From Psoroptes ovis (taxonomy: Eukaryota; Arthropoda; Arachnida; Sarcoptiformes; Psoroptidae), in assembly GCA_002943765.1 (NCBI GenBank), contig PQWQ01000019.1, forward strand, positions 992,001 to 1,056,000: DNA of 64,000 bases, given 5' to 3'. Each line of letters opens with the position of its first letter. Positions within the stretch are counted from its first letter, which is position 1. Position numbers and translations under genes: made by a program. The notes under the pieces are model-generated. The model did not search any database. It was not told the DNA's origin and worked only from the letters and a program-made list of their open reading frames with translations. Below, in pieces: positions 1-11,064 of this stretch.

Positions 1-1705
1 TTCAGTGGCGCCCTCACCTTCAGCCGTTGCCTCGTTTAACTTTTTTTGTTTTTGTAATCGTTTTTGCTGCCGTAATTGACGTTTTTGTTCGAGCATATAT
101 TTTTTCATTGCAGTCAATTCATTACAATAATAAAGTTGGAAATGAATATAACAATCATTAAATTCTTCAAATGATTGTATTGAATTGGCACGTTGTATAT
201 CTTTATCGGTTACGCGGCGAAAATCATTCATCAATTTATTATTGTCGGCATCAGCTGATTCAGTATTTGAAGAATCAGTGTTACTGCCGATAAGCAGTGA
301 TAGTTGATATTCTTTCATATTTTCGAGTAATTTGATTAAATTTTTCTTTCGATCATTCAGTCGACACCATTTTTCATCCCAATAGAATATAAGCCATAAA
401 TCTTTGATGCTCAAGTCTGGTGCGTAATATTCCTTGCGGTAATACGCAATGAATGGTACTTCCCATTGTTCATTGCGAATAAATTTCAAAATTTGTGAAA
501 TAATATTAATTGTTGACCGTGGTTTAAGACCGGCCAACGGTTGACGAATCGTATGATTTTTATCTTGCTTGGTGACCGTAGGAATCTCATATAAATTACG
601 ATAAATCCATTCAGCTTCTTCACGTCTTTCATTCGAATCACAAGCAGTGACTGGATATGATCGTGTCTGGAAACGTTCCGGAATATCTGTATTTCTTATT
701 ATGTTATCAGCTTCAGTCAAATGACTACGTTCCAATTCGGCCGGTTCATATAGTTCAAATATACTTTTTTTGGTCATTTTTTGACGCTTTTTACGAACTT
801 TAACCTTAGAACGTTCATCAGCCATACCTTCATCATCGTATTCATCATCATAATCTTCTTCAATGTCTTCCATTTCATTTTCATCATCAATAAGATCATT
901 GTTTTCATCCAAAATATCGAAATCAAAATCAACACCAAAAATATCTTGTGCTTGTTGCAATGCTTTATCACTGTAATCATATGATCTATTCTTAGATCTC
1001 TGCTTATTTACGATTGGTTGATCATTATCATCAACAATAAAATCATCATTTTCATCCGATTCTGATTGTTCGGAATCAATCACACCGAATCGATCATTAA
1101 TCATTTGGCTTGATTTTTGATTATCCACCGTTTGACCATCATTATACGTTTGATCTAGATCATCATCAAATAGTTCATTTGCAATGGCTTCACGTGCTTC
1201 TAAAGCTGATGTTTGACCATTATTTTCATCGTCATCTTCATCATCATCTTCCAGTCGTCGAACTCGACGAAATTTCTTTTTTTTACGATCAATTTTATGG
1301 CCAAGATTTTCTTCAAGCAGATCATAATCATCATCTTCAAGATCTTCTTCTAATTCATCATCATCATATGAACGTTTATGGCCATGACTACGACCATCAT
1401 CATCATCGTCTTCATCTTCTTCCTCTTCTTCAACATCATCATTTATTAAATCTTGCATTTCTTCGGCTATTTTAGCCTCTACAAGCAAAGGTTATAGAAT
1501 ATTAATTCAAATCTATTCTGATCCAATAGTGAAACTTACCATCATCTTCCTCATCTTCTTCATCTGAATCTTCATCATCGGAACCAATTTGTGATTTCTT
1601 TTGATGTTTTTTCTTCAGCTTTCGATGTTTTCGAATTTCTTCACGTACTTCTTCATCTTCACTGCCTTCAGATGATACTGCTTCACGATCGAAAAAATCG
1701 GCCAT
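1..1705 (-). CDS. SPT6: Transcription elongation factor SPT6, N-terminal part (cut by window edge)
   Basis: SPT6 is a nuclear histone chaperone that travels with elongating RNA polymerase II. Two exons are visible: 1540-1705 and 1-1478, separated by a 61-nt intron (donor GTAAGT, acceptor TTGTAG). Together they give the first 548 codons, and the reading frame is still open at the left edge. The first ~300 residues are the typical highly acidic SPT6 tail. Recognisable family blocks follow: LLEENLGHK, DDFIVDD, AQDIFGVDFDFD, KKSIFELYEPAELE, ERFQTRS and VPFIAYYRKEY, all of which have close counterparts in animal SPT6 in the same order. The start ATG at 1705 opens MADFFDREA, like the MSDFVESEA of vertebrate SPT6. 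The core YqgF-like, S1 and SH2 regions would lie beyond the window. Identification is firm. Confidence 0.95.
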
Positions 1706-2287
1706 TTTTCTTTATGGAAATTCAGGGGCCACAGAGAAAATACGGATTCGAAATAAATGGATTCAAAGCAAGTCCATTGAGTAATGATTGCTCCAAAAAA
1801 ATTTGAAATATATGACTCAATCACGTTTCGAATTCACAATTAAATGGATGCCTAAACAAATTAAATCAAAATGCACACCTTTTCAAAAAAATAAATAGAT
1901 TAAAATTGTGGTAAACATAAACATCAAAAGTTGTAAACACATTCTAACTCGTTTTGTTTTTCCTTGTTATTCCTTCATCATAGATGGCGATAGTGTCCCG
2001 ATTCGAATTTTTCTTTTAGTTTTTATCCACGACTAATAGATGGCAGCATTTTATTGTTTGTATGAAAAAAATTTAAATTTTTGGCACGAAAACGTTTGAA
2101 ACGTGTTTCGGGTATGTAATAAAAAAAAAACAAGTTTCTTTTTCTCATTATCGGCACACATATTTACACCAGTTTTATTTTACTCTTGGGAACAGAACAG
2201 AGATAATCAAAATGAAAACTAATTACAATCGGATTTATTCGAGTTAATCGATTAATCGATATATATTCATTGAAGAGATAATTTCAA

Positions 2288-2358
2288 GCTGTCCGCAAAG
2301 TTTTTACCGGTTATCTCGTAGAAAATCATTGGAAAATCGGCAAGAACTTTTCGGATAA
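2288..2358. repeat. Short mariner-like palindromic MITE, copy 1
   Basis: A decayed inverted repeat. The left arm reads GCTGTCCGCAAAGTTTTTAC and the right arm carries GGCAAGAACTTTTCGGA, the reverse-complement theme of the family found at 4938, 8105, 29203, 32491, 43067 and 48271. The ends are more diverged than in other copies. Confidence 0.65.
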
Positions 2359-3344
2359 TCAAAATAATTATAATTAAGATTATTTTTAATTAAGCAAATG
2401 GAAGACTCTTCTCCTGTAATGCTTTGAATCCAATGAATAAATGTGATAATTGCTGTTTATCATGAATAATCGAAAAACAAACGAGGAGCGGCTTTCAACA
2501 CAAATCACAAATATCAAACAATGGTTTGACCCTTTGATATTCATACAGTCACAAACAGAGAAATTTGAAAATGAACAAAAACAGTTCAATGTTTATCTTG
2601 AAGTTTCAAAATTGATACATTTTCCCCCACATTTTTGATCCATAAATATTGTTGAATCAATTCTTCATTCATTCGAAAAACTTATTAAACAGTCTATGAC
2701 AGGTTTATACGAGTCTCTTAAGCCGAAAAAATAAAGTAAAACATGTTTTGAACTACTTAGTGATTCAGCTCGATAAATGAATCAAAATATTTTCACCAAT
2801 ACATATGGATGCCGGCAAAAAACTTGAATCGACTCTCCTTTGACCAATCAGAATCAATCGAATCAAAATCAGAATTGATTCGAATTTCGAATTTGGAAAT
2901 ATTTTAAGTGAAAATTCGATTCGAATTCGAAATTTGTAATTACTGGTTGAACAAATGATTGAAAGTCGGCGAAATCGTTGATTAGCAGAAATATCATTTA
3001 ATAATTCATTTGTTTACATTCGAATATTGATGATGATTCACATGAAAACATTGCGAATGAGCAGATTTTCTTAAAAAAACCAGTAATCCATACGATAATC
3101 AATGGTTGAAAACCAGATTTTTTTAAATGAAAATGAATGCATAGATTAATGGTGATTGCAATCTTGTAAAATGATTAAACAAGTCAAATCAATCAGCCGA
3201 TAAGTTTTGAGATGAGAAATAATAATCTCTGCCATAATTCATTTATTTTGATTGAGAAAAATAGATGATTTAAATAATTTGCGCATGGAAAAAATGTTTT
3301 CCCTTTAAATTTGCTGCAACTCCTATCAATGAAGGTTTTTTAAA

Positions 3345-3488
3345 TACAGGGTTTCATGTTTTTGTTCGTAGTTTTAAAATTGAATTTCGTAATTTTACGA
3401 TTTAAAATTGCATTCAAAACTATGAAAATCAATTTGAAAACTACGAAAATTAATTTTAAAACTACGAATAAAAACTTGAAACCCTGTA
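3345..3488. repeat. Long fold-back (palindromic) element, copy 1
   Basis: A near-complete palindrome bounded by TACAGGGTTTCA and TGAAACCCTGTA, so the outer TA may be the duplicated target. Internal arms repeat the motif CGTAGTTTTAAAATTGA and its complement. The family has five other copies in the window. Confidence 0.75.
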
Positions 3489-4007
3489 TCAATGAATGTA
3501 CAACAAAAAGGTTAACACATTTTACTATCAATTAACCCTCAACATGTTTTTAACATAACGCATGGCGATTTTTAATTGATTCTCAATGTTTTTTAATCAT
3601 CTGATTAATTAAAAGGATTTTTGGGAAATATTTAAAAGGCTAAAGACTGTCGGTAAAATTCTATTTAAAAGGCCATTTTGGCGTATTTTCGAAAAAATGC
3701 TTAAAAATGGCATTTAAATCATGAGTAAATTCCATTTAACAAAGTTTGAGAATCACTCAAAAAAAATTTAAAGTGCCGGAATTTTTTTCAATAAACATGT
3801 CTCACTCATTCATAACAATATGATACGCATGCGTAGAATTGATAAAGTGAAAAAAATCCACGTTGAAAATGATTGCAATGCAAAAAAAAGGCCATAAGCA
3901 AAGCATTTTGTCCACGCGGCCTTTTCATACACACACCAATAACAACAGCAGCAACAAATATACATACCACATTGGAAAAAGCATTGCCACACATGCACTC
4001 ATAATAA

Positions 4008-4173
4008 TACAGAGATTCAAGTTTTAATTCGTGGTTTTGAAATTGATTTTCGTAGTTTTCAAGTTGAATTTCGTAATTCACTGTTTGAAAATTGCATTCA
4101 AAACTACGAAAATCAACTTGAAAACTACGAAAATTAATTTTAAAACTACGAATCGAAACTTGAAATCTGTGTA
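4008..4173. repeat. Long fold-back element, copy 2
   Basis: Same family as 3345-3488: starts TACAGAGATTCAAGTTTTAA and ends with the complementary TTGAAATCTGTGTA. The arms carry the repeated ACTACGAAAATTAA theme. The ends carry a few substitutions. Confidence 0.72.
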
Positions 4174-4234
4174 ATACAAGTTGTAGTTCGGCATTTTTTC
4201 ATTTCTCCCTCATTTTGCAGTGAATGTAATCATT

Positions 4235-4250
4235 ACACACACACACACAC
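4235..4250. repeat. (AC)n microsatellite
   Basis: Eight uninterrupted AC units followed by TGTGTATA. Confidence 0.9.
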
Positions 4251-4902
4251 TGTGTATACATAATATTCCCCATGTATTTACCATGCCGTTTTGTTCACCA
4301 TACACACACACACAGCAATCCATGTCCAATTCATCCAATATTTCAACTTGATTATTCATTAAACAAAATTATGTAAAATGATTCATATTTTTTGAATCAA
4401 AATTAATAATTCCTATTTGTGTATTTAATTGCGAATTTTGATTGGAATATTAATTATTTAATAATTGTTTATTTAATCGAACATTCTCCGCTAACTCTTT
4501 TACTTCAAAACAGAACAAATTATGTAAATTGAAAGGTTAGTACCTTTAAAAATATGAATTAAAAACAATGACACATGACCCTTTGAGACCCTTGAATGAT
4601 TGAAAGATCATTGAGACTATTGATCAGATGCCACGCCATACATTCATCACTGATGATGTGGTCACATGATCTTGATGATCATGATTCTTTGATGTTCTTA
4701 ATCCTTTTCATTTATAAGAATCACCGTTGACACAAATAAACTAAATACTTTCAAAGACCTAAATTCCCTGGTAGGTGTGTCTGGATGGATGTTCATCATG
4801 AATGAATCCGTGTGACACACAAAAATTGTTAGGGGAAAAAATAAATAAATAAATAAGTCACATGTGTGCTAAATGTGCCGGCTTATTAATTAATATGCCT
4901 GC

Positions 4903-4921
4903 GTGGTGGTGGTGGTGGTGG
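4903..4921. repeat. (TGG)n microsatellite
   Basis: Six consecutive TGG units between two AT-rich stretches, close to the short palindromic element at 4938. Confidence 0.85.
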
Positions 4922-4937
4922 CATTTAATTATATTTC

Positions 4938-5012
4938 GATTGTCCGAAAAGTTCTTGCCGATTTTCTCATAATTCCCTACGAATATTACTACAAAACTTT
5001 TCGGACAATCTA
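4938..5012. repeat. Short mariner-like palindromic MITE, copy 2
   Basis: The left arm is GATTGTCCGAAAAGTTCTTG and the right arm is AAAACTTTTCGGACAATC followed by TAATA. The terminal arms are near-perfect complements of each other; the middle is unique. Confidence 0.8.
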
Positions 5013-5366
5013 ATATTTCGATTGTACGTGTTACACGTGTACATGCATTTTCTATGGCAAAGCAAATGTATAACATCACATATTACTTGAAAAGTAAATG
5101 AATCTCAAAATTCAAGCCATTGATTTGAATATTTTTCATAATCGAATCATTTTAAATTTTGAATTTGAAATGATTTGATTTGGCCGTTATCATTCGATTA
5201 TCACAATTGATTAGATTAAATTCAATTATTTCTGTTTGTTTGTTTGTCTGTGTGTCTCATACATTTTAGCTAATAATAAATTTTGAATTTTTACACCGAA
5301 AAATGAATGGTGAATCAATAATCTGAAATTGAATATATTTGAATTATTATTTTAGACAGATACAAA

Positions 5367-7774
5367 ATGGATCCAACAGAATCAATACTTTCAACATTGA
5401 ATTATACATTCACCAATGATCATCTCGGCTATAATGATTATGGATATGGATATGTATCGAATACAAATTCAACAATTTTAAGTGATTTATTCAGCGATGA
5501 TCATTCATTATCGAATGATAATGATTTAAATGATTTGGATTTATTATCAGATTTAAATTATAATTTAAACAATAATAATTCATTCAATTATAATGATTCA
5601 AATATCGATACATTACTGTTTGATTCAATGATACAATTCAACGATCAAACATCATTCACCAATGGTAACAGTAATTCAATCAGACATTCAATTTCGAATG
5701 ATTCATCATCAGTATCAAATTATGGTAATAATTGTGAAATCACAAATTCATTAGATACAAATCCAACAATGAAAACATCAGCAGCAGTGGTGGATTCAAA
5801 TCAGAATTTCATAATTGGTTGTAACAATAAAACAAATCCATCAATATTTAAACATCAACCAAAAAAATCCCATACGAATAACAATCGAAATCGTAATAGA
5901 AATGTCAATTTCATGCGGAATTTCACTCAAAATCAATCAACATTTTCGTTGTTGAATACCAAATCATCGAGATTGAATTCGAATTTGCCGCAATATTCGA
6001 ACGATGTATCCGAAGTAGCATTAGCTGCAGCAATGATTGCTAATGAATTGCCATCCTACAATCAAATACATCAAATCGATCATCATACTCATATTCAACC
6101 TATGCCAAAAGTATATGTCTCACGAAAATCATCGAAAAAAGATGTAAAAGGTGCAAATGATGGTGTTTCGATTTTGGTCAAGCAACAACAGCGACGAAAA
6201 TCGATCAAATCAAATCGTGGTCCATCATTGTTGGCATCGCTAACCGAATCGATTGATGATTCATCGAAATCATTGGGTACTGAATCAGTTGCAATGCCAA
6301 ATGAACAGGATTCGAATTCGAATCCTTCACTGACTAATTTGACTGAATGTGCTTCATTGCTGGATCATGATTATTGTTTAAATAGTGTTACTAACAGCAA
6401 TAACGATAATGCAATTTCAATTGAAAAATCCGATTCAAATGATTTGAATTTGCTTAAAGAAAATGAAATGAATGACATCTTGAATGGCTTCGTAACCGAT
6501 GATGTTGTATTGAATGAGTTGCCCGAATGTTTATCAAGTTTGATTGATGGCTGCTTGAATAGTAATGATTTCAATGATTTATCAATTGATAATTCTGATA
6601 ATATTCTTAGTCATTTGAATGATGGTAAGTTATTTGTAATTCTGTTCAGATTCGATTAATTATAATGAATTTATATTACGATTTATAGCTTGTAACATAT
6701 TGACTAAACAATATTTGGAAGATAGCTTGTCAGCATCTGAAGACAAATCTAATACGAATCCGAATGATGTACTACCCGAATTGAATTTGAAATGTGAAGA
6801 AGATTTGAATAATGTAATTGATTCTTGTTACAAAAGTCAACATCACGCTGACCAAGTAGAATTAAATGTTTTGAATGATGCTGTGAATGTTTTGAATGCT
6901 GACAGTTCATCCGATTCGGCCACAACAACTGATTGTGAATCCGATTCTTTAAGCTCAAAAGATCAAAGGACACTAATGAATCCGCCGCCACCATCGGCCC
7001 CTGTTGCTCAACAATCACAATTTATTCGTACCAAAAATTTATTAATCAAATCAAAACGTATTCGAAGTTTATCATCATCATCAACAGCTTCTGCTATGAT
7101 TTTCACCAAACGTAAGCGGCGATTTTCAACACGTTCATCTGTGAATAGTTCCGATGGTAGTGAAGAATCATCATCATCAACCGAAACAAATTCACGTAAT
7201 TCATCACCCGAAAGGGTTATAGATACAGATACAATTATTGAAAATTTAGCCATTAATTTCACTCCAAACTCACATGAATCATATTTTATCCATTCGAATG
7301 GTTTTAGCAAGAATAATCCAGCGAACAATAATAAATTCCAATCGATTAATCATCAAAAAAAGAAAATTGATCGAATCAAAAGCAATATGGATAAAGGTAA
7401 ACAATGGACTAAAGCTTATTCGAAAAATGTAATCAAGAAGCAGCTGCAGCAGCACCAGCAGCAACAAGATTCAATTAATTTAAATGATCATTTTGCCGAA
7501 TCCAACATTGATAAACGAGCGCCACCATCAACAACAACAACACAATCAAAACGTTCGATTATTAAAAATAATTCAGGTTTGTTTATTAACCAATACAATA
7601 CTATTGTTTTAACTGTTGTTCAACTCTTTAATTACAGATTCAACACATACGAAATTGGATTTTAGAATATGCAACAATTCACCGCTGGACAATTTTAATG
7701 AAATAAACTGCGGTCTTAATGATGATGCTGATTTCGATATTTTGCTACGAACAGCAACCGAAGCATTCGATTAA
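5367..7774 (+). CDS. Unknown Asn/Ser/Asp-rich, probably intrinsically disordered protein
   Basis: Not recognised. Model: exons 5367-6624, 6690-7580 and 7638-7774, giving 761 codons. The first junction is supported by GTAAGT and TTATAG. The second uses GTTTAT and ATTACAG, and was chosen because it opens a frame to the end (SGYSTHTKLDF to TEAFD). A better-looking CAG/GTTTGT donor at 7577 would truncate the product after about 20 more residues. A TTATTTTAG just upstream of the ATG suggests a 5' UTR intron. The protein is dominated by Asn, Ser and Asp runs. Basic patches occur in the middle (KSSKKDVKG, QQRRKSIKSNRG) and later (KRKRRFSTRSS, resembling a nuclear localisation signal). No enzyme or membrane motif is visible. 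Acidic hydrophobic stretches such as NDLDLLSDLN could be activation segments, but that is speculation. Confidence 0.65.
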
Positions 7775-7800
7775 TTAATTAATTTAAATTAATTAATTAA
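7771..7800. repeat. Perfect 30-bp AT palindrome at a stop codon
   Basis: A symmetric run of TTAA/TTTAAA units whose first bases include the TAA stop of the preceding gene. In RNA it would form a long A-U hairpin at the start of the 3' UTR. Confidence 0.8.
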
Positions 7801-8632
7801 TTAACGAAATGTGATTTCGAATGTTTTCAAATTTGACACACACAAATTTCGAGTAAATGAATGAAGATTCGAATCCTAAGATTTTTTTTTTTTGTTATTA
7901 TTTAAGGGTTAATATTTTGTCAACTGTTGACTTCATATAATCATATTCATCATTCATTTTGATATTTATATATTTGGTCACAGTATTTCTCTCTTTTTGG
8001 CTCTGAAAAATTCATTTAGAATTCAAATTCACACAGAAACATTTTTTATATTCACATTTAATTTAATATCAAACACACATATTTAATTAATTAATTGATT
8101 GTATTTAGGTTGTCCGTAAAGTTCATCGCGCTTAATCACAATGGAGTTGCTTATATAAAATTGGTAAGAACTTTTCGGACAACCTCCAATAATTACACTC
8201 CAACACAAACTAACACTCACCAATTCTATTATACAGACACATTTGAACAAATTTGAATACACCGACTTGAATCGACCATTAAATATCCTTAAGAAAACTT
8301 ATCAAATTCGAATAGCCAGAATAATTTATACCCGATGAACTATAACCTCAAAAATACCTTTGAAATTTGAATAATTGATTGTTTTCCTTTTACAGAATAA
8401 ATAAAATTTAAAATTTTTAAAATAATTCATTTATTTATTTTTATTTATATTTATTTGAATCTATGGATGAAAATTTGCATTTGGAAGATTTGTATAATTT
8501 TGGTTTTTATGTGTGTGTATATGTCACAGGTTATAACCTTACAACGTGTGACATGTATTCAACAAAAAATTGTCCAGTGATTTTACGTGTATTTCGGGTA
8601 ATAAACCAGATTTTCGAATTTCCAGATTGGTT
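7775..8632. other. Intergenic, convergent 3' ends
   Basis: Between the stop of the unknown + strand gene and the stop of the myosin light chain on the - strand. It holds one short mariner-like palindrome (8105-8185) and otherwise AT-rich sequence. An open frame at 8463-8777 is the antisense of the myosin 3' exon plus flank. Confidence 0.6.
8105..8185. repeat. Short mariner-like palindromic MITE, copy 3
   Basis: Begins TTAGGTTGTCCGTAAAGTTC and ends ACTTTTCGGACAACCT. The TTAGGTTG terminus is preserved, making this one of the copies that best show mariner-like ends. The centre differs from the other copies. Confidence 0.8.
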
Positions 8633-9535
8633 TTATGCTCCTTCTTCCTCTTCACCTCTGGTAAGAATTTGTGCAAATTTTTTAATATCAACATTACCTC
8701 TACCATCAGTTGGTGCTTCAGCTAAAATATTATCGGCCTGGTTAATTAATGAATTTGAATTCGAATTAATTAATTGATTTGCAATTAATGCTATAGTCAT
8801 TTCTTACCTCTGCAGCTGTAAATTTTTCTCCCCATGTAACCAATGAATGTCGAAGTCTGTGGATTTGGAAAAAGTTGGATGTAAGTCGTTTATAATTAGA
8901 ACCCGAAGGTATTTTTAGGATTCAAAGAGTTATGAAAATTTGGCAGCAAACCAAAGAAAAAAGCGATTCTTTCTTAAAGGAATTCAACTTACGTTTCCTC
9001 TTTGCAAAGACCATTTCCTTCATCGAATTGTGCAAATGCATTCAAAATGACATCTTCTTCATCGGTGCCTTGTGTTCGATCACCGAAAATGGTCAAAAAC
9101 ATTGTAAAATTAATTGGACCAGATGCTTCTTTAATCATTCCTTCCAATTCGGCATCAGTACAAATACGTCCTAATGAATCAAATGTAGCACGAATATCGT
9201 TCTTGGATAAGAATCCATCCTTGTCTTGATCAATGAATTGAAAAGCTTCTTTAAATTCAGCAACTTGATGTTGTGTGAACATGGCAAATACATTCGAACC
9301 GGAACGTTGGGCACGTTTTTTCGAACTTGTCTTTGGTGGTTCAGCTGCTGGAGCAGGGGCTGCGGCTGGTGCCGGTGCTGGAGCTTCTGCTGCTGCTGGC
9401 TCAGCTGCTTTTTCTGATTTCTTGCTTTTCTTTTTCTTTTCTTTTACTTCATCGGCCTTAAGGATATATGGATTATGGATGAATCAATCAATCAATTTAT
9501 GGGTCCTAACAAATCAAATTATTAATTCTCACCAT
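8633..9535 (-). CDS. Muscle myosin regulatory light chain
   Basis: EF-hand subunit that binds the neck of muscle myosin II heavy chain; phosphorylation of its N-terminal region tunes contraction. Exons 9533-9535 (only the ATG), 8993-9456, 8808-8856 and 8633-8737 give 206 residues, close to Drosophila Mlc2. The ATG is followed directly by GTGAG, and the next exon continues ADEVKEKKKK, matching the Lys-rich start of insect Mlc2. A Pro/Ala-rich linker (about residues 18-42) precedes KKRAQRSGSNVF, which holds the likely MLCK target serine. EF-hand 1 (DQDKDGFLSKND, about residues 77-88) keeps the calcium ligands. GPINFTMFLTIFGDR and the C-terminal ILTRGEEEEG are family hallmarks. Identification is firm; the paralogue group (muscle rather than non-muscle) follows from the N-terminal extension. 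Confidence 0.93.
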
Positions 9536-9606
9536 TTTTGACTAAGTTTTTATTTAAACAATTTGAAAACAATTAAGATAATATTTTAGCTGAGCAACTG
9601 ATGATC

Positions 9607-9624
9607 GAATGAATGAATGAATGA
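9607..9624. repeat. (GAAT)n microsatellite
   Basis: A short uninterrupted tetranucleotide run 70 bp upstream of the myosin light chain ATG. Confidence 0.75.
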
Positions 9625-9790
9625 TTTACGAATGAAAAATTATTTTTTTCCGATTTGATTCCTCACGAATTCTTATATGAATCTTTTAAGAAAAAAATGG
9701 GCGTAAAGGAAATTCAAAGACAATCGAAATGAATCTAAGAATGTAAATCGACATCTTACAAACCAACCAATCAAAAAAGCATATCACAAT

Positions 9791-9936
9791 TACAGGGTTT
9801 CAAGTTTTAATTCGGAGTTTTAAAATTGATTTTCGTAATTTCACGGTTCAAAATTGCATTCAAAACTACGAAATTCAATTTTAAAACTATGAAAATTAAT
9901 TTCAAAACTCTGAATTAAAACTTTAAAAACCCTGTA
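9791..9936. repeat. Long fold-back element, copy 3
   Basis: Begins TACAGGGTTTCAAGTTTTAA and ends ACTTTAAAAACCCTGTA. The arms are inverted copies built on GGAGTTTTAAAATTGATTTT. The terminal TA is compatible with a Tc1/mariner-type target duplication. Confidence 0.78.
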
Positions 9937-10766
9937 TCAGTATGAAATAAAAGAATAAGAAATATGGCAGTGAATTTGAAGAATTTCATTCCTTCAAAAA
10001 TGTCTGCAAAACATTCTTAAGGCTTGGATATTTGCCATTTTTTAAAATTTAAAATAAACAAAGGAAACACAGCGAAGAATTTTAGAGGTTAAATTCATTG
10101 AATCATTGAATCTCTTTGGCTGAAAACGAATGTATGCCAAATAATTTGTATTCCTCTAAGAATTAGGACACAAAAATCATTATTATTCAAATAATGGAAT
10201 GTCATAAGACCATTCATATGGCTGTTTTTTCGGTGCTTAAAACAATGAGGAAATTCTTCTTTCGGTTGGTTTAGGCCTAATAAATATGCACATACACGGA
10301 TAACATTCACGATATTCACGAGATAATAACAATGGCAAATTGTTGAATTCGATAAGGATAATTTTAATTTATTCTTTAATCCATAGACCATAGAATATAT
10401 GATAATTAAGATTTTCAACATTATGGATAATGCTTTCTTAAGAATTTAAATAAGATTTCTTTGAATATATTTCCGAGATATTATATCTTCATCTGCATTT
10501 TCGAATACAATTTTTGAATAATTTGAATATTCAAAAATTGAAATGAATATTTTTTATTCTAAATATTCTTAAATGATAATGAAAATTTCTTAAGAAAATC
10601 TTGGTGCAATTGTTTTATTTCTACAATGATTTCAATGTTATATTTTCTTGGCAAACACTTTCAATGACAAAATTTTCGCAATTCAAAACTGTATAAGAGA
10701 TTTGAATATTCAAAATTTTCAAAAATTCAATTTACTGCCTTCTATTGCTTTCGATTGCTATTTATT

Positions 10767-10932
10767 TACAGGGCTTCAAGTTTTAATTCGGAGTTTTAAA
10801 ATTGATTTTCATAGTTTTCAAATTGAATTTCGTAATTTCACTGGTTTAAAATTGCATTCAAAACTACGAAAATCAATTTGAAAACTACGAAAATTACATT
10901 TAAAATTCCGAATTAAAACTTGAAATCCTGTA
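10767..10932. repeat. Long fold-back element, copy 4
   Basis: Starts TACAGGGCTTCAAGTTTTAA and ends TTGAAATCCTGTA. Its arms match copy 3 base by base over most of their length, with a few substitutions. Confidence 0.78.
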
Positions 10933-10990
10933 TTAATAATTTTTATTCAAAATTAATTTAATTGGAAATATAAGTTGGAATTTTTCAATT

Positions 10991-11011
10991 GAATGATTGA
11001 TTGATTGATTG
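10991..11011. repeat. (GATT)n microsatellite
   Basis: About five tandem GATT/GATTG units just upstream of the membrane-protein gene at 11065. Confidence 0.75.
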
Positions 11012-11064
11012 AACAAACAAATTGACTGTTTCACCCAATAATAATTGGATCATTCGATATAGCA

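Larger units (their letters stand above)
1706..5366. other. Intergenic region with repeat copies, no gene recognised
   Basis: About 3.7 kb between the divergent starts of SPT6 and the next + strand gene. It holds one short mariner-like palindrome near 2288 and another near 4938, two long fold-back elements (3345 and 4008), a CA microsatellite and a GGT run. Short open frames here overlap those palindromes or have no coding character. AGATGGC motifs near 1981 and 2038 probably belong to the SPT6 promoter. Confidence 0.6.
9536..11064. other. Intergenic region with two fold-back elements
   Basis: Lies between the start of the myosin light chain gene (-) and the next gene (+). It contains two long fold-back elements (9791-9936 and 10767-10932) and GAAT/GATT tetranucleotide runs. 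No tRNA or protein gene is recognised; the open frames at 10095-10421 and 10648-10881 lack coding character, and the latter runs through a fold-back element. Confidence 0.6.

Noticed and set aside
1110..1475. 121-codon His/Leu/Asp-rich frame on the + strand
   Set aside because: Complement of the acidic SPT6 exon (GAT/GAA runs read backwards give His/Ser/Leu).
3806..4081. Overlapping frames rich in Cys/Tyr on the - strand
   Set aside because: They run into a fold-back element, and two frames are open simultaneously, which is expected for repetitive AT-rich DNA.
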